Below, in pieces: positions 13,794-27,795 of a stretch of 64,000 nt of DNA. Position 1 is the stretch's first letter, and every line of letters begins with the position of its first letter. The position numbers and the translations under genes were made by a program. Origin of the DNA: Cyanoderma ruficeps (taxonomy: Eukaryota; Chordata; Aves; Passeriformes; Timaliidae); the NCBI GenBank assembly GCA_008694505.1, contig VZDJ01004378.1, forward strand, positions 881,508 to 945,507, given 5' to 3'. The notes beneath the pieces are model-generated. The model had not been told where the DNA came from, did no database searches, and worked only from the letters and a program-made list of their open reading frames with translations.

Positions 13794-14199
13794 AAACTAC
13801 TTGACAATAGACGACAAAACACAGGAAGAGAACCCAATCACCCAAAGACAGAATAAGAAACCTCTCACAACACTTTTCCTCCTCCCCNGCACGTCAACTC
13901 CCACACGCGGCTAGCAGCTCCGCTGGCGCCGGCTCCCTGGGGGAAAGAGAAACGGGCCGAGGGGAGGAGGGGGGGGTAGGGGACAGGGATGGGGGACGGA
14001 AGGCACCTAGGGGTCTCCACCCTTCCATCCTAACCCAGCTCCTGTCCCGTTCCTTCTCTTCCCCCCCCTTCTGGAGCCCAGGCCTACCCCAGCCAGGCCC
14101 ACCTGGCTCTCCCCTCCCCCCCGCCGGGGGAGAGGAGAGGATGTTCTGCCCTGCCGAAGCAGAACCAGGAAGAAAGAGGAAGAGCGTCGGGAGCCCTGG

Positions 14200-14206
14200 C
14201 TTTTAA
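14200..14206 (-). promoter_or_regulatory. LTR TATA-like element
   Basis: TTAAAAG on the minus strand lies about 75 bases downstream of the LTR's CCAAT box (14280-14284), a spacing reasonable for a retroviral U3 promoter. Activity is not shown. Confidence 0.45.
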
Positions 14207-14279
14207 CCCCTTGTGTCCTCAGAGGCGTGTCCAAACTCTCAGTGGCTACTACAGATGCCAATATCCAACCTGGCCACTG

Positions 14280-14284
14280 ATTGG
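14280..14284 (-). promoter_or_regulatory. LTR CCAAT box
   Basis: CCAAT on the minus strand inside U3, followed by CAGTGGCCA. It supports the minus orientation of the LTR. Confidence 0.5.
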
Positions 14285-14334
14285 TTTGACCTGAGTTTCT
14301 TAAAAAAAACTCACTTCCTCCTCAAACCACGACA

Positions 14335-14339
14335 TATAG
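14335..14339. repeat. Target-site duplication, right copy (TATAG)
   Basis: Exact copy of the 5 bases at 13660-13664. Confidence 0.8.
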
Positions 14340-17300
14340 CTACTTAAATGGAATTCTTTAAAGGTTTTTCAAGAATTCTTCAGCTTTGTTTTCCTTTGTG
14401 TGAAATAAAGCCCACTCTAGGACACTCTATAAACTGTCATTTGGGTAATAATTCTTTTCTATTTCCTAGAGCCAAATATAATATTCTGTTCTGTACTTAA
14501 TAGCTGTAAATACTACAAGAGGTTAATTCCATCATTAACTTCTCTTGGAAATTTCCTTTTGAACATGATCCAATAGTTCCATGTCTTTTTTTTTGTGTTT
14601 TGTTCTCATTCCTTACAAAACATCCTATTTCTGTCTTTCCTTTAAATCCATGCTGTAGAGAGGTGTTTTCCCATCATTATGTAGCAGATGATGCATCCAC
14701 AACAATAGCAGGGAGACAGGCATTCTGTCCCACAGGGAATGACCTGGAGGTATCAAATGCTAATTCAAAGGTCGTGAAAATGGAGATCAATGAGAAGGAG
14801 CATGACACCAGTCCTGCCCTGTGGCTGTGATGGCTGTCACCAGAGAGAGGACTGCCGATGCGCAGGTTGTCACCTGGGGAGGGTTCTCACCAAAGACTCT
14901 GAGCCGTGCAGAGGTGCCTTAGGCAGTAGATGGGGCAGATTAAGTAGATGGAGTATAGGAATACCACTGGTAGCAGGGTCTGGAATTTCCAAGCCATAAA
15001 TTTGGTCCTTCGCCTCTCCCTGAGAGGGTGTGGCAGCTTTCTGCCCTTATGAAACTTTATCTGTGACATTGATTCTTCAGGGTTCTCCCCACTGAGTCTA
15101 AGCCAGCACAGAAACCTCTATAGAGGACACACACTATCACTGTGGCATGAACTTTGTTTAATTACTTGAGTAGTTCAGGAAAGAAAGGGAGACAAAACCA
15201 GTTTCTTTCAAACTCCCTCCCTTTTTGCTAGAACTCAGTTTCCTACATTCCTGTAATCTGTATTAAGCTCTGGGAGTGCTTGGAACTCCTTCCATGAGCT
15301 GTTGCAGAACCAAACCAGACGGGTATTGCTACTGCAAGAGTTTTTTTTAAATAACTGAAACATGCAGCATCTGTGAAGTTTGATTTTCAGAAGCCCCTTC
15401 TAGCAGTAAAACAGTGAAGTAACAAGTTCTTCAAGTTGCACATACTACAAGTGTAAAAGAATGCCCTAATTTTATGTTATTAATTCTTTTTAAGACTAAA
15501 TCAGAATCAATCAGTTCCCCTTAGTCCCTATAAGTGCTTTTCCTTTTAAATTGCTACTTCAATTTTTTAAGACTTTAGTTCACAAAGGAATAGGAATTAG
15601 CTCTGCAGACATAACAAATTAGTCATATTGATCCTGCCAGAAGTGCTAAATTATTAATAAACAGCCCCTCCCTACACCGCCAGTTTTAAACTCACAAAAA
15701 GCCATCATGAAATCTCTGATTTAACCATCTGGGCACATCTGGGCCCATTTATATTCTTCCCCAAATCTGTTTCATGATTTAATCTTCCTCACTAATTTAT
15801 GTTACTTGCTATATACATGAAGGAACATATAAAAATAGATTTTACCTGTTTTTCTTTCATGTTTTGGGACACAACTAGCATTCTTAAATGCACTAAAGTT
15901 TCACCAAAGGGAAACAGATAAAAAAGAAGAGAGAGAGTCAATATTCTTTAATGACATTCCAGCTGTCTTAGTTCTCAGAACCTTGTCTGCAGACAGCCAT
16001 GTCAGCACTCCAAGTGAAATAAACTTTATTGGCCTGAAGTGCCAATAGTGAATGACTGTATTACAACTGCTGATATGCATGCTCTGGTGCCAGAGACTGC
16101 TTAGACAGAATGAATATTGTTATTATAAATTAGTCCTCAGAGTAGAGAAAAAAAAAGTAAACACTTCTGCTCCATTCTCAGACAAGTACTGACGGATATT
16201 ATAGATATACAGATTTGCATTCTGAATGAGCTGCGCTCTCTGCAGAGATACTGAAGCACTATTTAGAGAAGGTATTTCAACATAGAGTGCTGTGTTTCTC
16301 CCACATGAGTGCAATCTCTGTGCATTCCGTCCCCTGTCATCATCACTGTACCCTGTGATCACAAGATCACAAGAAGGATGAAAGAGTTTATTCCTATAAT
16401 GGGAGACATATTCTATTATTTAATTCAAAGTGAGTTGTCTTTTTTCTCTGGAAATGTCTCATCATTTTAAAAAAGGGTATGCCAAAAGGGCAAAACTTTG
16501 ATATCTTTGTACTGGACAACAATATATATATATAGACAATGAACACAAGATGAAAGTGGTGCTGTGAAGCATGCTGGTGGTTTCATTATCACATGGTTCA
16601 AAACCATTAAAATTTGAATAGCCCTAGTGACTCCAACACCTATTCATGTAATAAGATGCTGTTAAGGAGATAAAAACCCAAGAAGTTCTGGACCTTTGCC
16701 TGTAATGTATGCATACTATATATTCATAAGCATCTCATGAGACCTTCTAACTTGTGCATCAGAAGTAAAATTTTGCAACTTTCAATTTCATGCTTTTTTA
16801 AAGTCGTTTCCTATTATGTGTTCAGAAACCTCTTAACAGTTGCATTTTACCCATTCACAGAATTGCACATGTATGGAAGATGTATATGCTCATGTGTTAA
16901 CAGTTAGAGCAAGATGGGTGTACATTATGGATCACAGTCAGGTTTAAGTTACTCAATAGAACAGAATGGAATATTTCAATATTTTCAACATTGACCAACT
17001 AGTCCGACTGCCATTATTTTGTGCTTGCCAGGAGTTTAGCAGGACATTTAAAAATATTTACTATTTTTTCTAATTCATTTCTTCCTTCTCTCACAAAACA
17101 GCCTTACCTGCTAAAAAATGCATGGAGTTCTCTCAGGACATAGCTATTGCCCAGCCCTGCTGAGCTGTCGCTGTCCTATTGCTTAGCTACCTCCCTGCCT
17201 CAAAGCAGAGGACTGGTCCTGACCCATTGAGCACTTTTTTCACAGGGTCTCATGTCATAGAGGCCCATGAAAATGTAAGTTTCAAATTAGTCCTGAGGGA

Positions 17301-20300
17301 AATCCTGTACTTTTTCAGTACAAAATGAACTCAAAGTAATATCACAGGAAACAGGCAAACCTGATACTTAAATATTCAGACTTTTCATACAGATACAATT
17401 AAAGAGTCACCAAAGCTGAACAGAATCAATCAGTTGTGAATAGGCAGATTACCCTGAACATCACACTGTAATAAACCGAGGCACTTCCTGACTAACCACC
17501 AATGTAATTTCTAAGTGAAGTTTTGAACTAAGAGACAGATATTCACTACAAATAAACCATCATTATTCCACTGAAATTAGGACCACACCTCGTTGGTTAA
17601 TAATGGTATATGATTACATTTTTTGTTTGGGTTGGGGTTTTTTGTTGTTGTTGTTTTTGTTTTTGCTACTGGAAATATAACAACAGGAAAAATCTGTTGA
17701 GATTGTCCTTAGAGCTAAAAAAATTCTGTCACTTCACTCTGGACTTCTGCTTACTTTCTCTAGTGCTATTTTCAGACACAAACTTATGCAACCATTTTAA
17801 AATACCATAAAATTGGTAGCTTCAGAACTCAGACGTGGAAATGTCAACAAAGTTTGAGTTTAGCTCAAATCTAAAAGATCTTTGAAGTTTATATGTGCTT
17901 AGATTTTGTTCCAAAATTTTGGCCAAGACCTTGACTACAATGATAAAAATAGCTTGGCAGAATCATGTAAACCCAAGCCATCTGCACCCAAATTAAGCAA
18001 ATTTTCTGCCTTTGCTGATGAGTATTTTTGGACCATTGCCACTTTGTATGGTTAAACTAGTCTAGTCTTGCCAATAGGACATTTCAAACAGGGCAACAAG
18101 TAGCTGCATCATTTAAGAAGTATATCTTTCTTTTGAGTCACATAACCTACACTTATTTTTGTGGTAGCTAAAGTACTAAACTCAAGGCTTGAATTTTCTC
18201 TCTGAAGTGCCGTCTGGGAACTTGAAGGAGGAGCTAGAGTCGTGAAAAAACAAATTGTATCCAACCTCACATGATTAATACAAAAACACGTTCTCTTTTT
18301 ATTTAATTATGGAATTAACAAATTAAATGGATAGATAGTTTGGGGTTTTTTTCTAATTAAGACCATTCCATTAAACAGCCTTAGGAAGGAAGCAAAGAAT
18401 GCTACTGGTGATGTGGATTCTCCACTGATTACTTTTTTAAATTATATTGATTGAATTGTTCTACTGTAACAATGTCTACAAAGCTCAGTCAAAATTATAA
18501 TCCATTTTGCTAGAATCTGCAGATGAAAATATTCTGAAGGAGTTCCAAAACCCATATCCTCACAATTCTTCCAAATCCACAGTTTTTTACAGCTTATTTG
18601 CTTGCTTTTGTATGTGAGGAGCATAGAGAAGTCTGCTCACTGCTGGTGGGCAGGCAATTTTATGTTTCACTGATGAAAACTAGTTGTATGATTACCTTGA
18701 ATTCTATATAGGTCCTTACGATGTACGTAGCAGAACTTAAGTGACCTCTACCTGATTCACCTCCTCATTATATTTCCAAGGATACACCATTTGTTATAGG
18801 CTCTAAAGAACCTAAAGAGCAATAAAATAATTAATTAGCTTTGCAAATCTGAAGAAAAATTGAATGGCATAGTGCATCACGTTTCCAAGCTGACTTGTCA
18901 CCAAAAAAAAGTTAAAAAATAAAAATACAGGGCACACTTTTAAAAAGGACAGTTCAATTACAACTACACAAAAGCACTAAAGGGAGATCATTAAAGTAAG
19001 TCTGTGTCTTGACCTAGTTTTCTCTTTATACTTCCAGGAATAATTCTTTGTCCCTGTTATGAAATAAATTTAGGACTTGGGAAAAGAATTACTGTGAGAG
19101 CAGTGGAGACTGAGCACTGAGGTGAGTTATAGGCTTAACCAGAGAAGTCAGAGAGTTCTGTATGTTCCCCGCAGACCAGCTGAGCTGTGACACAGAGAAG
19201 ATATTTGGGAGTGGGAGGTGGATCTCCACCTTCATGTACTTTCTGTCCTTGGCCTTTTCACTAAGGTATCTGAAATAAGGAACAAAATTAATACTAGATA
19301 TTTTTATACTGACAATGGCCAAACTGCAATTGGACCAAATATCTATATTCCTGTTCTACATCCTATATACCAACAAAAAACCTGACAAACTGTTACACAT
19401 TAATGCCTTATGTTGGCCACATTTTTAAACAATCTATGTTAATCTGTCATAGAATTTTTTTTTTCCTTAGGGGAAATGAGCCACGTGTTTAGTTGCTGGA
19501 TATCAGCTCATTTTTTCCTCATGGGTTTCAGCTCTCTCAGCTAGTTTTGATTCCACATCATGCAAGTGAATAGATATAAAATCAGGATGAAAATCCACTG
19601 AAGGAGAACCCATTCTTATCCCTCATTTAAAGATCTTAGTCACTTTCTGAGTATAGATATACACAGGTATCGTATAATCTGCCAGTAAAATGCTGAGATG
19701 TAACAACACATGAGAGAGATGGGCATGGGGCTGGGCTTGGAGTGTGCAGTGCTTTCTCTGCCCATTGTTAAACTCAAAGCACTTGCTAATACCCTTGGTT
19801 ATAGACTCTGTATAACACGTAACAGCAACAGTTCACAGCATAATATGCTGAAGTTAATGCAAATATACTAGAACTTTTGCAATGTAAAGAAACAGTGATT
19901 TCTGAGTTTACTGTACAGATCACTTTTTGGAGTATGAATCATCTCCTTCTCCATATCCTGCTATTTTACCTCTGTCATGTCCCTCCCATTTTGTCTCAGC
20001 CATGAGCAGATACCATACCTATAGACTCATCTTTATTCCCAGAAAGAAAAAAGAAAACAACAGAAATGAATGAAGGTGTGTCATTCACATACCCACTCTC
20101 CACTCTGGAAATGCCAGCTCGCTGGTGCTACACACTATAGTAAGGTGCATTTAGCAGGTGGAATTCAGATATTAAGTAACAACTATTTCCTGTCCTTTAA
20201 GAACAAGAGAAAGGCCACACAGGTTACATCCAGCCCAGTATTTTGTCACAGAAATGAAGGTACTGTCAGATGATTACAAGAATAAATACTTATGACACCT

Positions 20301-23300
20301 TTTATTCCATTGGTTACTAAGTGGGGCTTAGTAAGCCACACTAAGCCAGATGTCGTTCCGGTTTTTTTATTAATCTTTTGCATTTTTCTCTTGTAAGGAC
20401 CAAAATATTGAGACTTATTCACGATAGAGCTTTTATTTGCATATATTTATGAAATGAAATTCAGAAGTTAGAGAAAAGAGATGCACTTCAAAGCATAATC
20501 ACACAGGAAAAAGACAAGAGGAGTTATTAGTTTTTGTTGCTGCTGTAGCAAGGAGGATGGCTCATAGTTATTACCAACATGAATTATAATAAAGACATTT
20601 TAAAACCTGCAGAAAGTGTCTCCACTGCATGCTGTAACAGGCATAACAAACCTGTCCAATTTTGGCTTCATACTGCTGTGGGTGAGGTGTTAATGACCTA
20701 TTGGAATTGAAGCTGATTACAGTCTCATTAAACAAATGGGTGGAGTAAGCATTCAAATACCCTGAGTAGTAAAAACTGCTGTGTATGCAGGAGCCAAGAC
20801 ACACTGCCACCTGACAGGACCATGTTGTCTAATGAAAACCATGAAACTGAAGATGGGTGTTCCTGTTGTGTAAGTGGAGGCTCCAGCCCCGGGAGCCCTG
20901 GCAGAGGAGCGCACACAGGCCAGCTGTCTCTTGAACCAGGACTGAGAACCCCAAGGCTGTCCAAAAGCAAAGTATTGCCACTGATAATCATATACATGGG
21001 GAGGTTCCCTCAAAAATTTATCAAAGGGAAAAAAACCAGTAATTTTCTTTCAGGGCAAAGGAACTCACTCTTGAAAGTTTCAGATTTCAAATTTGAGTCA
21101 TTGAAATGGTGAACAATATCAGTAGTGTGGCTTAATTGTTTTGGGGTTTTTTTCATCCTCTTACACTTCTACAGGATATTTAGCTACACAGTATTTACTT
21201 ATTCTCCTCCATGTAGTCCTCAAAAATATTTTAGTTCATTTGTAAAATGGACCCAAAAGAAAATCTGGTAAAATTCTGGAAAAAATCAGAATAGCTATTC
21301 ATGAAAAGTGCTTTATAAGCTATTAATTATCACTTGCCCACCCACCTACTTTCATAACAACCACTGTCTGATAGCAAAATATTCCAACACATTTCTGGAT
21401 TAACTAAAAAAGTTTAAAAAATAATTAACAGAAAAAAATTCTTAAAGTTAGTTGCAATAACTAATAAATAATCACAAATCATAAAGGATAATAAAAAATT
21501 ATTTGTTGCATATACATTTATTGTAGGAATAGAAGTTGAAAGAGCCTTATTTTCAGTGAAAAGGTAGTAACACAAAATAATGGAAGTCTATATTTCATAT
21601 GTTTTCCCAGCTTTGGCAGATGTAGTTGATAATGCTTTGGAACACAGCAGCTTCTTCTGATAGAATTTATGCAATTGCTATCTCCATGGGGTTTCTGAAC
21701 ACTGTATCATCCAGGACATAGTATTATCCCGTTTAGTACAACTGGTTTGTTGGCAAGTGGATGTGCATACTCAGTAATGGTGCCATGTGGATGTATGTAG
21801 AATATAACACAATGCACTTAAAATTATGCCCAGTCCTTTCATAATGTTAATTCTCCAGTGCACTGTGAAGAAGTTAATAATTTCTAGCAGTAGTTCTGTG
21901 AGGAATACAGAAGCCTTTACCAGTATTCCTGTCTTACAGAGAAGGGAAAGTGGGACTTTAAAATGAGTGTGAATTGGGACAACAGCCACCATGATGGTCT
22001 CTCTGCATGGCTCCAGTTAACTCACCCTGCTGCCCCTGCAGGTTTAATTCCTCACAGGCATGTGCTGTGTCTTGTGACACTGTCACTTGTGACATGTGAA
22101 ATGTCACATCAAAGGCTGCCTGAGTGACATCTGGCTTGCAGCTGGTGATTTGTGTTGTCTGTGCACTTCAGACTCTGACGAGGTAAAGCCAAGACAAAGG
22201 TGACCCACAGAGGCAGGTAGGAAGTCTCTCCCCACCATGCAGCAGGTTTAGCCACTGTTATACAGATCCTGCAAGGTGATTACAGAACCTGCTTAGAGGG
22301 TTTTGTTGCTGACTCCATCCTAATGACTAAGCTTGCCATTATAGAGATTATGCTCAGGCTTGCTACCCTTCAGCCAGAGCCCCAGAAAGAATGCAGGAAG
22401 CATTCTTCCTCAATGCTTCCTGGAAAAGCTTTAGAAAATAAATAGCATATTCAAGAGGCCATATTTTGCATCAGTCACAGTATTTTTAGAGACCAGGTGG
22501 TGTCCTCTGCATCACTTTCCCTGCATCAGGACACCAAAAGGAGAAGTTTGTTGCAAATAATATGTTGAACATCCTTCCAGGGTATAGTTTTCCAAACCAC
22601 AAATAAGACTCCTACAATTGTTACCAAACTAATAGCTCACAGGGCTTCTGTGAGGAATGGCAGCAATGAAGTGTAGCTTCCTATAAAACTCTGACTTGTT
22701 GACCACCAGCTTTAACAGCTGGGATAGACACCTCAATGAGAACTTTTATGAAGATTTTGCTATATTTAATGCTAGTCTTGCGCCTGAGCCTTTCCCTCAA
22801 ACATGCCTATTTATTGGCAGTTCTGATCCATTTAGCCTCTCCTAGTAATGTCTTCATAGCTGAAAGAAACTAATTTGCCTTCAGACCTTTACCCTCCAAA
22901 CTGTATCACTTTATCTTCCGCCTAGCTAGGGGGGGGCACGCCCTGAACATGATTGCATACACTATGTTTCTCTAGGCAAAGAGGCAAATGTACTAATAAA
23001 TACCTTTTTCTCTAGTCTGACTAGAGAAGAGTGCATTACTTGCTGAGCCTTCTGAAGAAATTTTCAGTCTGTTGTTCTGAGAAAGGAAAAGTAAGGTGGA
23101 AAGGGCACATTGGTGAGAAAGGTGTGTACTTCCCTTTGGAGAAGTGCCACTGAATGGTCAATGCACACTTTCATAGAGGCAGAAAGTTCAGCTCAGACAC
23201 AGCCAGATTTGATTATCCAGTTTAGAGCAAACATATGCAAAAGCAGTGAATCAAATCCAACAAGTCAAAATAAATTAGAGTACAGGTTGTCTATTGATAA

Positions 23301-26300
23301 CAAACAGTTGCATACGTGAATGAGTCTCTTTCCTGAGATAATCTCTCATGGGAACTTCTTTCTCTGACTGCATGTCAGAGATGTGCACGTCAGAGCTGTG
23401 AGAATTGTACTAAAATGCAGTGACCTGCTATGCAAACACTAGACTTTGCAGAGATTGTTTGTTTAGCACCTGTTTGATGAGGTGCTTGAAAACATATTAG
23501 ACTTTTACGTAGATAGGAACCATTTAAAAATCTTTTCCTGTTTCTCAACGTATTGATTCCGTAATATACCTGGCAGAGACACTTGGGAGAGTATAAACAC
23601 TCAGATCGTCACATTTGTGGGATGTATTTTTCCGAGCAGGATTCTGTATAGGAGCTTAATGGATTTGTGAACAACCAGTGATGTTGTCACTCTGCTTTTC
23701 TAATAATGAATGAAATTTCACCTCTTTTGGCCATTATTTAGACAGTAAAAACCAATTGGCTACATGATGACTTTCTAAAATTTACCAAAGACAAAATTAA
23801 AGGCATGAGTGCAGACGTGCTAAGAATTTTTGTATTACACTGTGGTTAGCCTTTTTTTCTAATATTTTGTGCTTTTCATGCACTGCTGGGGGTTGAAAAT
23901 CCAGGGTGGTGTGACTCAATTTGATGAGAGCTGCATTTGCAGCAGTGAATAACCAGCCACATCTGCAGCATCTCTGACTACCAGCTCTTCAAGGTCTCTG
24001 ACAGTATAAAAGACCTTCAGGTAATTTGGCCTAACTGTAGCAAGAAAAACCAAACAGACAAGGTCAGAAGAGATCGAATTCAATTTTTTTCTTGAAGGAA
24101 AAAGAAGTGACACTGTCTATGATGTTTTAATTTTATCATTTCTTTTTTCAAGAGCTTCTCATATTTTTTGACTTTACTATTTGTTCTTAAAAGGTCATTA
24201 CTAATGTATTTGTTGGAGCTTGAGGATGAGAATTTTTGTTTTCCTTTTTTGACTTTCAAGAGTGATTAGAAGTGTTCTTTAAGTTCTTCAGATTACTGAT
24301 AAAGATCTGAAAAATCAAATCTTTGTAGATTGATTTTAAAATGGGATCTGAAGTATCTTTCCTATTTTTCTGTCATTCTTGACTGCTCTATTTGCCTTAT
24401 CAGTCTCATTCAATATTCAGGGTCACTTGCCCATTTTTTAGTTAAACTCAATGGGGCAAATTCTGGCTTTTAAATATATACACATTTCTTGAAATGTCCA
24501 GAGCTGTTTTAGCTATTTTGCTGCAGGACTTCCATCAAACTAGTAGACCTTCCATGAATTTTGTAGACCTACATTTCTCAGCTTTGCAAATCTTGATTAT
24601 TGTCTGAAATAGGATTCTTGCCTGTGTTTGCAGCAGCAAAACTTCAGCACTATAAATTGAAGGTTAATAAGGGATTATCTTTTTTGTGCATCGTCATTGA
24701 AAAGTAAGCATGGACAATCATGGGTCTAACACTATTTCCACTTCAGCCTTCTTGAAATAAAATATGTCAATTTTTTTCTTTTAAAGATAGTCTAAGTTTT
24801 CATTAAAAAGCAAAACATTGCACATCAATAACTGTACACTTTAAAATTTTCATAACAAAAAGAAGCATAAAACATTACTAAAATGAAATATTTTCAGAGT
24901 TTGAAAACAATTGTTGAAATTCAGAAGTCTACCACAAAATTAAATTTTCATTCTTCATTACTCATTAAAACCCTTTGATTACTAGTTACCCTAAGTCATG
25001 TGCACATCACACACCCCAGAGAGGATGGTTCTCAAAGGGCTGTCTGTCCAATCTCAGTGTAGCAGGTCAGCACTGGAGGTAAGGAGTTACTTTTGGTCCT
25101 GATACTGACTCGAAAAATATCTTGGGCATAGCTGTGGTTCTTAGCCTAGCAACATGAAAGCAACATCTTTGAAAAAGTAATTTTTGAAATATTGAGTATG
25201 AAGACACATAAAAGATAATATAAAGTTGTTATTACTGTCCTTGGGTGTACACAATACCTCAGTTTTCAAATGTCACTGAAGTGGGCTTGTTAAGCAAAAC
25301 ATCAATCTCATATCATTCATGTAGGATGTAAATTCAAAACTCTTTTGGCAAGGGAATGAACAGGAACTGATTTCCTACATACTATACTCTGTTCTGCTAA
25401 ACTGAAGAGAATTTGCCAGCAGCAGCCCTACCATCTTCCCCACAGCTTAGTCTGGGAAATTTGTCCTGTGAATACCCCTAACATGGAGTTTTGCAGGTAG
25501 GACTAGCAAAGTAGTGCCTGCATTTGTATCCTGAAACAGCTCAACTCTTGACAGATCAGAGACATAGAATTAGCAATTAATGTCAGTTTTGCAACAGTTT
25601 AATAATACATTTTTATTCTAATAAATGTAATAATAATCATCACATAATAGATATAATAATATATAATAAATGTTCTCTGCTTTAGAAGAACAGTATGAAG
25701 ATTATTGAGTCACTTGTTTTGCACCCATTTTCCACATTATTATTATGTACCTCATGCCATTCTTTATGTGTATTTGAATAATAAATGCTGTCCTAAGGAA
25801 CATGATGGGAATTTGAAAGATTTACATCAACTATAGAACAAACTGAGGTTAATTTTCTTGCTATGGAGTAGTTAAATTAGGATTTTCTAGCTTCTCAACA
25901 GAATCCCCACAAATTTAAAGGAGATAAGAAATAGTTAGGCAATTAGAAAGGATGCCATTCTATACACTATTTTTGAATTTGACTCTTTTATATTCTTTCC
26001 AAAGCATATCTAATTCCTTTTCTTTATGTGTAATATTTTTTCTTATTTCTCTCTTCCATGATGTTTTTTTCCTTGCAATTCAGGAAAACAGTTTCAGCAG
26101 AGGAATCAACTGGTTAAGTTGGTTATATGCTCTGTTGGGTACAAATCAGCACAAATAAGGAATAGTCAGACATCCCAGTGGGGTGTGAGGGACCCTGTGT
26201 GTTCCCTGGTTGCAATGCTGCCTTGGTTTCGGTGATGAGGTTTCATATTTCTACTGAACCGAATAAAGAGAAAGAGAAAAAAAAAAGCAACCAAAAGGAT

Positions 26301-27707
26301 CAAATCAGAGCAGGATATTTGAGTTATTTAATGTGATTTTCAGTGAAAAGACAAATATATATTTTTGATAGTGTGTTCAGTGCTGGACTGTAGACCGTCT
26401 CCAAATAGACATTCACATCTTGTCTGATGTAAGTCCTAGTCCAATTAGTGAAAGAACAAGTCTTTCAAAACCAGCACATGCACCTTTTCTAGCTTCATAG
26501 ATGGATTCATAAGCTTTATGCACACCTGGGAGCATCAGTGCACGTGGAGCAAACAGGAACAAAGCTCTGTTAGCTATGCCATTATGACTTGATAAAAACT
26601 TTGAAATTAGCCATTGCAAAAGATGTTTTCTAGCTTGTCAGCAAGCAAAGAATTAAAAATAGTTAAGAATTGTGAAATAAGCACCCTTTTCCCCTTCTTT
26701 TTACTTTATTCTAGAACAATTAGTGAAGCAATTAGCAGTAGAGGCATTTAAATCACCATAACAAAGTTCCAATGTTAATTTTATGAGTAAAGTTCGCCAT
26801 AACTTTCGTTTTAGTCTGCTTTCAGACTCAGGATCACAGTGGTCTGACAAAATTTGTTTTATTCAGTCATGATTTTACTTTCTTTAAAAACACAATATTT
26901 TTATTTGTATTTTTATTCCTTTTTTTAAAATCCTCAATTATGTTCCCAAATATAAGAAACATCTGCAAAAGGAGTGCTGGGTGATGAAATACTTTTCTAT
27001 AGACTAGAAATCAAAGGACATATTCATTTATCATAAAGAATCAAAAAAGAGATGGGAGTGAGAGTAAAAGTAGATAAAAAGAGTATTTTCAATTCTGGTT
27101 TGGGAGATACAGGGTTTAGGTGTTACACATAGTCTGACAAGCAACACTGAGCAGAATCCAAAGGATTGTTTTGTAAAGTTTAACATTTTATTTGTCAAGA
27201 AAGTGATATCTTCTGGGTAGTAGGATAAACTTTGCTGTGTTGCTATAAACTGTTGAAGATATGTTTGGTATGCTTTACCAATAGCTCTACTTCATTTATG
27301 ATGGTGAATGGAAGTATAAATTAAATATTTGCTTTTTATTCATGACTATTTCAAGTTAATTACATAGTAAGTTTAACAGCAATCAGATGCATAAATACAT
27401 GGGAAAGCAAACCCCTCATTAGTCTTAAAAACATCAGTGTTTTAAATTTTTAGTCAACAGTTAAAATAATCCACTGCAAGATAAAAAGTTTCCTTTCCTG
27501 TTGAAATAATTTTCCATCAAAATAAGTAATTACAAGTATCTCATCTCAACCCTCATTCAACTCTCCAGAGCCAGATGAACAGATGTCTGTCTTAACATGA
27601 TACCTTAGAAAGTAGACCATACAGTCTACAAGTAGTAAGATCTTCCTTGTTTCCAGAAAGACTTCTATAATTAAAATCAAAATTTTAAAATGTTTGCTAT
27701 ATAGGAA
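14340..27707. other. Long non-coding AT-rich stretch
   Basis: Thirteen kilobases with no frame of 100 codons and no recognised LINE, LTR or structural RNA. About 14.65-15.25 kb is somewhat GC-richer and holds a 76-codon frame (14600-14830) of no known family. 22.0-22.2 kb holds nested GTGACA/TGTCAC motifs. Everything else looks like neutral unique sequence. Confidence 0.6.
17638..17665. repeat. T-rich TTG tract
   Basis: T run with several TTG units; low complexity. Confidence 0.6.
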
Positions 27708-27795
27708 AATCACAGAATGGAATCACAGAATGAGCTGAAGTGGAAATAATTTTTAAGGTTATCTACTTTCCATCCCACTGCCATGGGCACAGCCA
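27708..27795 (-). mobile_element. CR1 LINE 3' end, minus orientation, about 90 bp
   Basis: On the plus strand two AATCACAGAATG units lead into a diverged version of the usual CR1 3'-terminal sequence, ending near CCACTGCCATGGGCACAG. The short repeat is the reverse complement of the CR1 tail, so the element lies on the minus strand. Only the last 90 bases survive, the normal outcome of aborted reverse transcription. Divergence suggests an old insertion. Confidence 0.75.

Larger units (their letters stand above)
13665..14334 (-). mobile_element. Solo LTR of an endogenous retrovirus, 670 bp, minus orientation
   Basis: The element begins TGTCATGGTTTGA and ends TCAAACCACGACA; these 13-base ends are inverted complements with one mismatch. 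It is flanked by an exact 5-bp duplication (TATAG). Read on the minus strand it has a CCAAT box at 14280-14284, a TATA-like TTAAAAG near 14200-14206 and an AATAAA signal at 13788-13793, in the order expected of U3, R and U5. No gag, pol or env and no primer-binding site adjoin it, so it is a solo LTR left by recombination between the two LTRs of a provirus. Five-base duplications are usual for ERVL-type elements, but the family was not determined. Base composition is far GC-richer than its surroundings. An 84-codon minus-strand frame inside (14007-14261) is incidental. Confidence 0.88.

Noticed and set aside
14007..14261. 84-codon minus-strand frame rich in Gly, Arg and Ser
   Set aside because: It lies wholly inside the solo LTR; the GC-rich LTR sequence simply lacks stops there.
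26255..26290. AATAAA followed by an A-rich tract as the 3' end of a processed retrocopy
   Set aside because: No retroposed body upstream, no target duplication recognised, and the A tract is interrupted.
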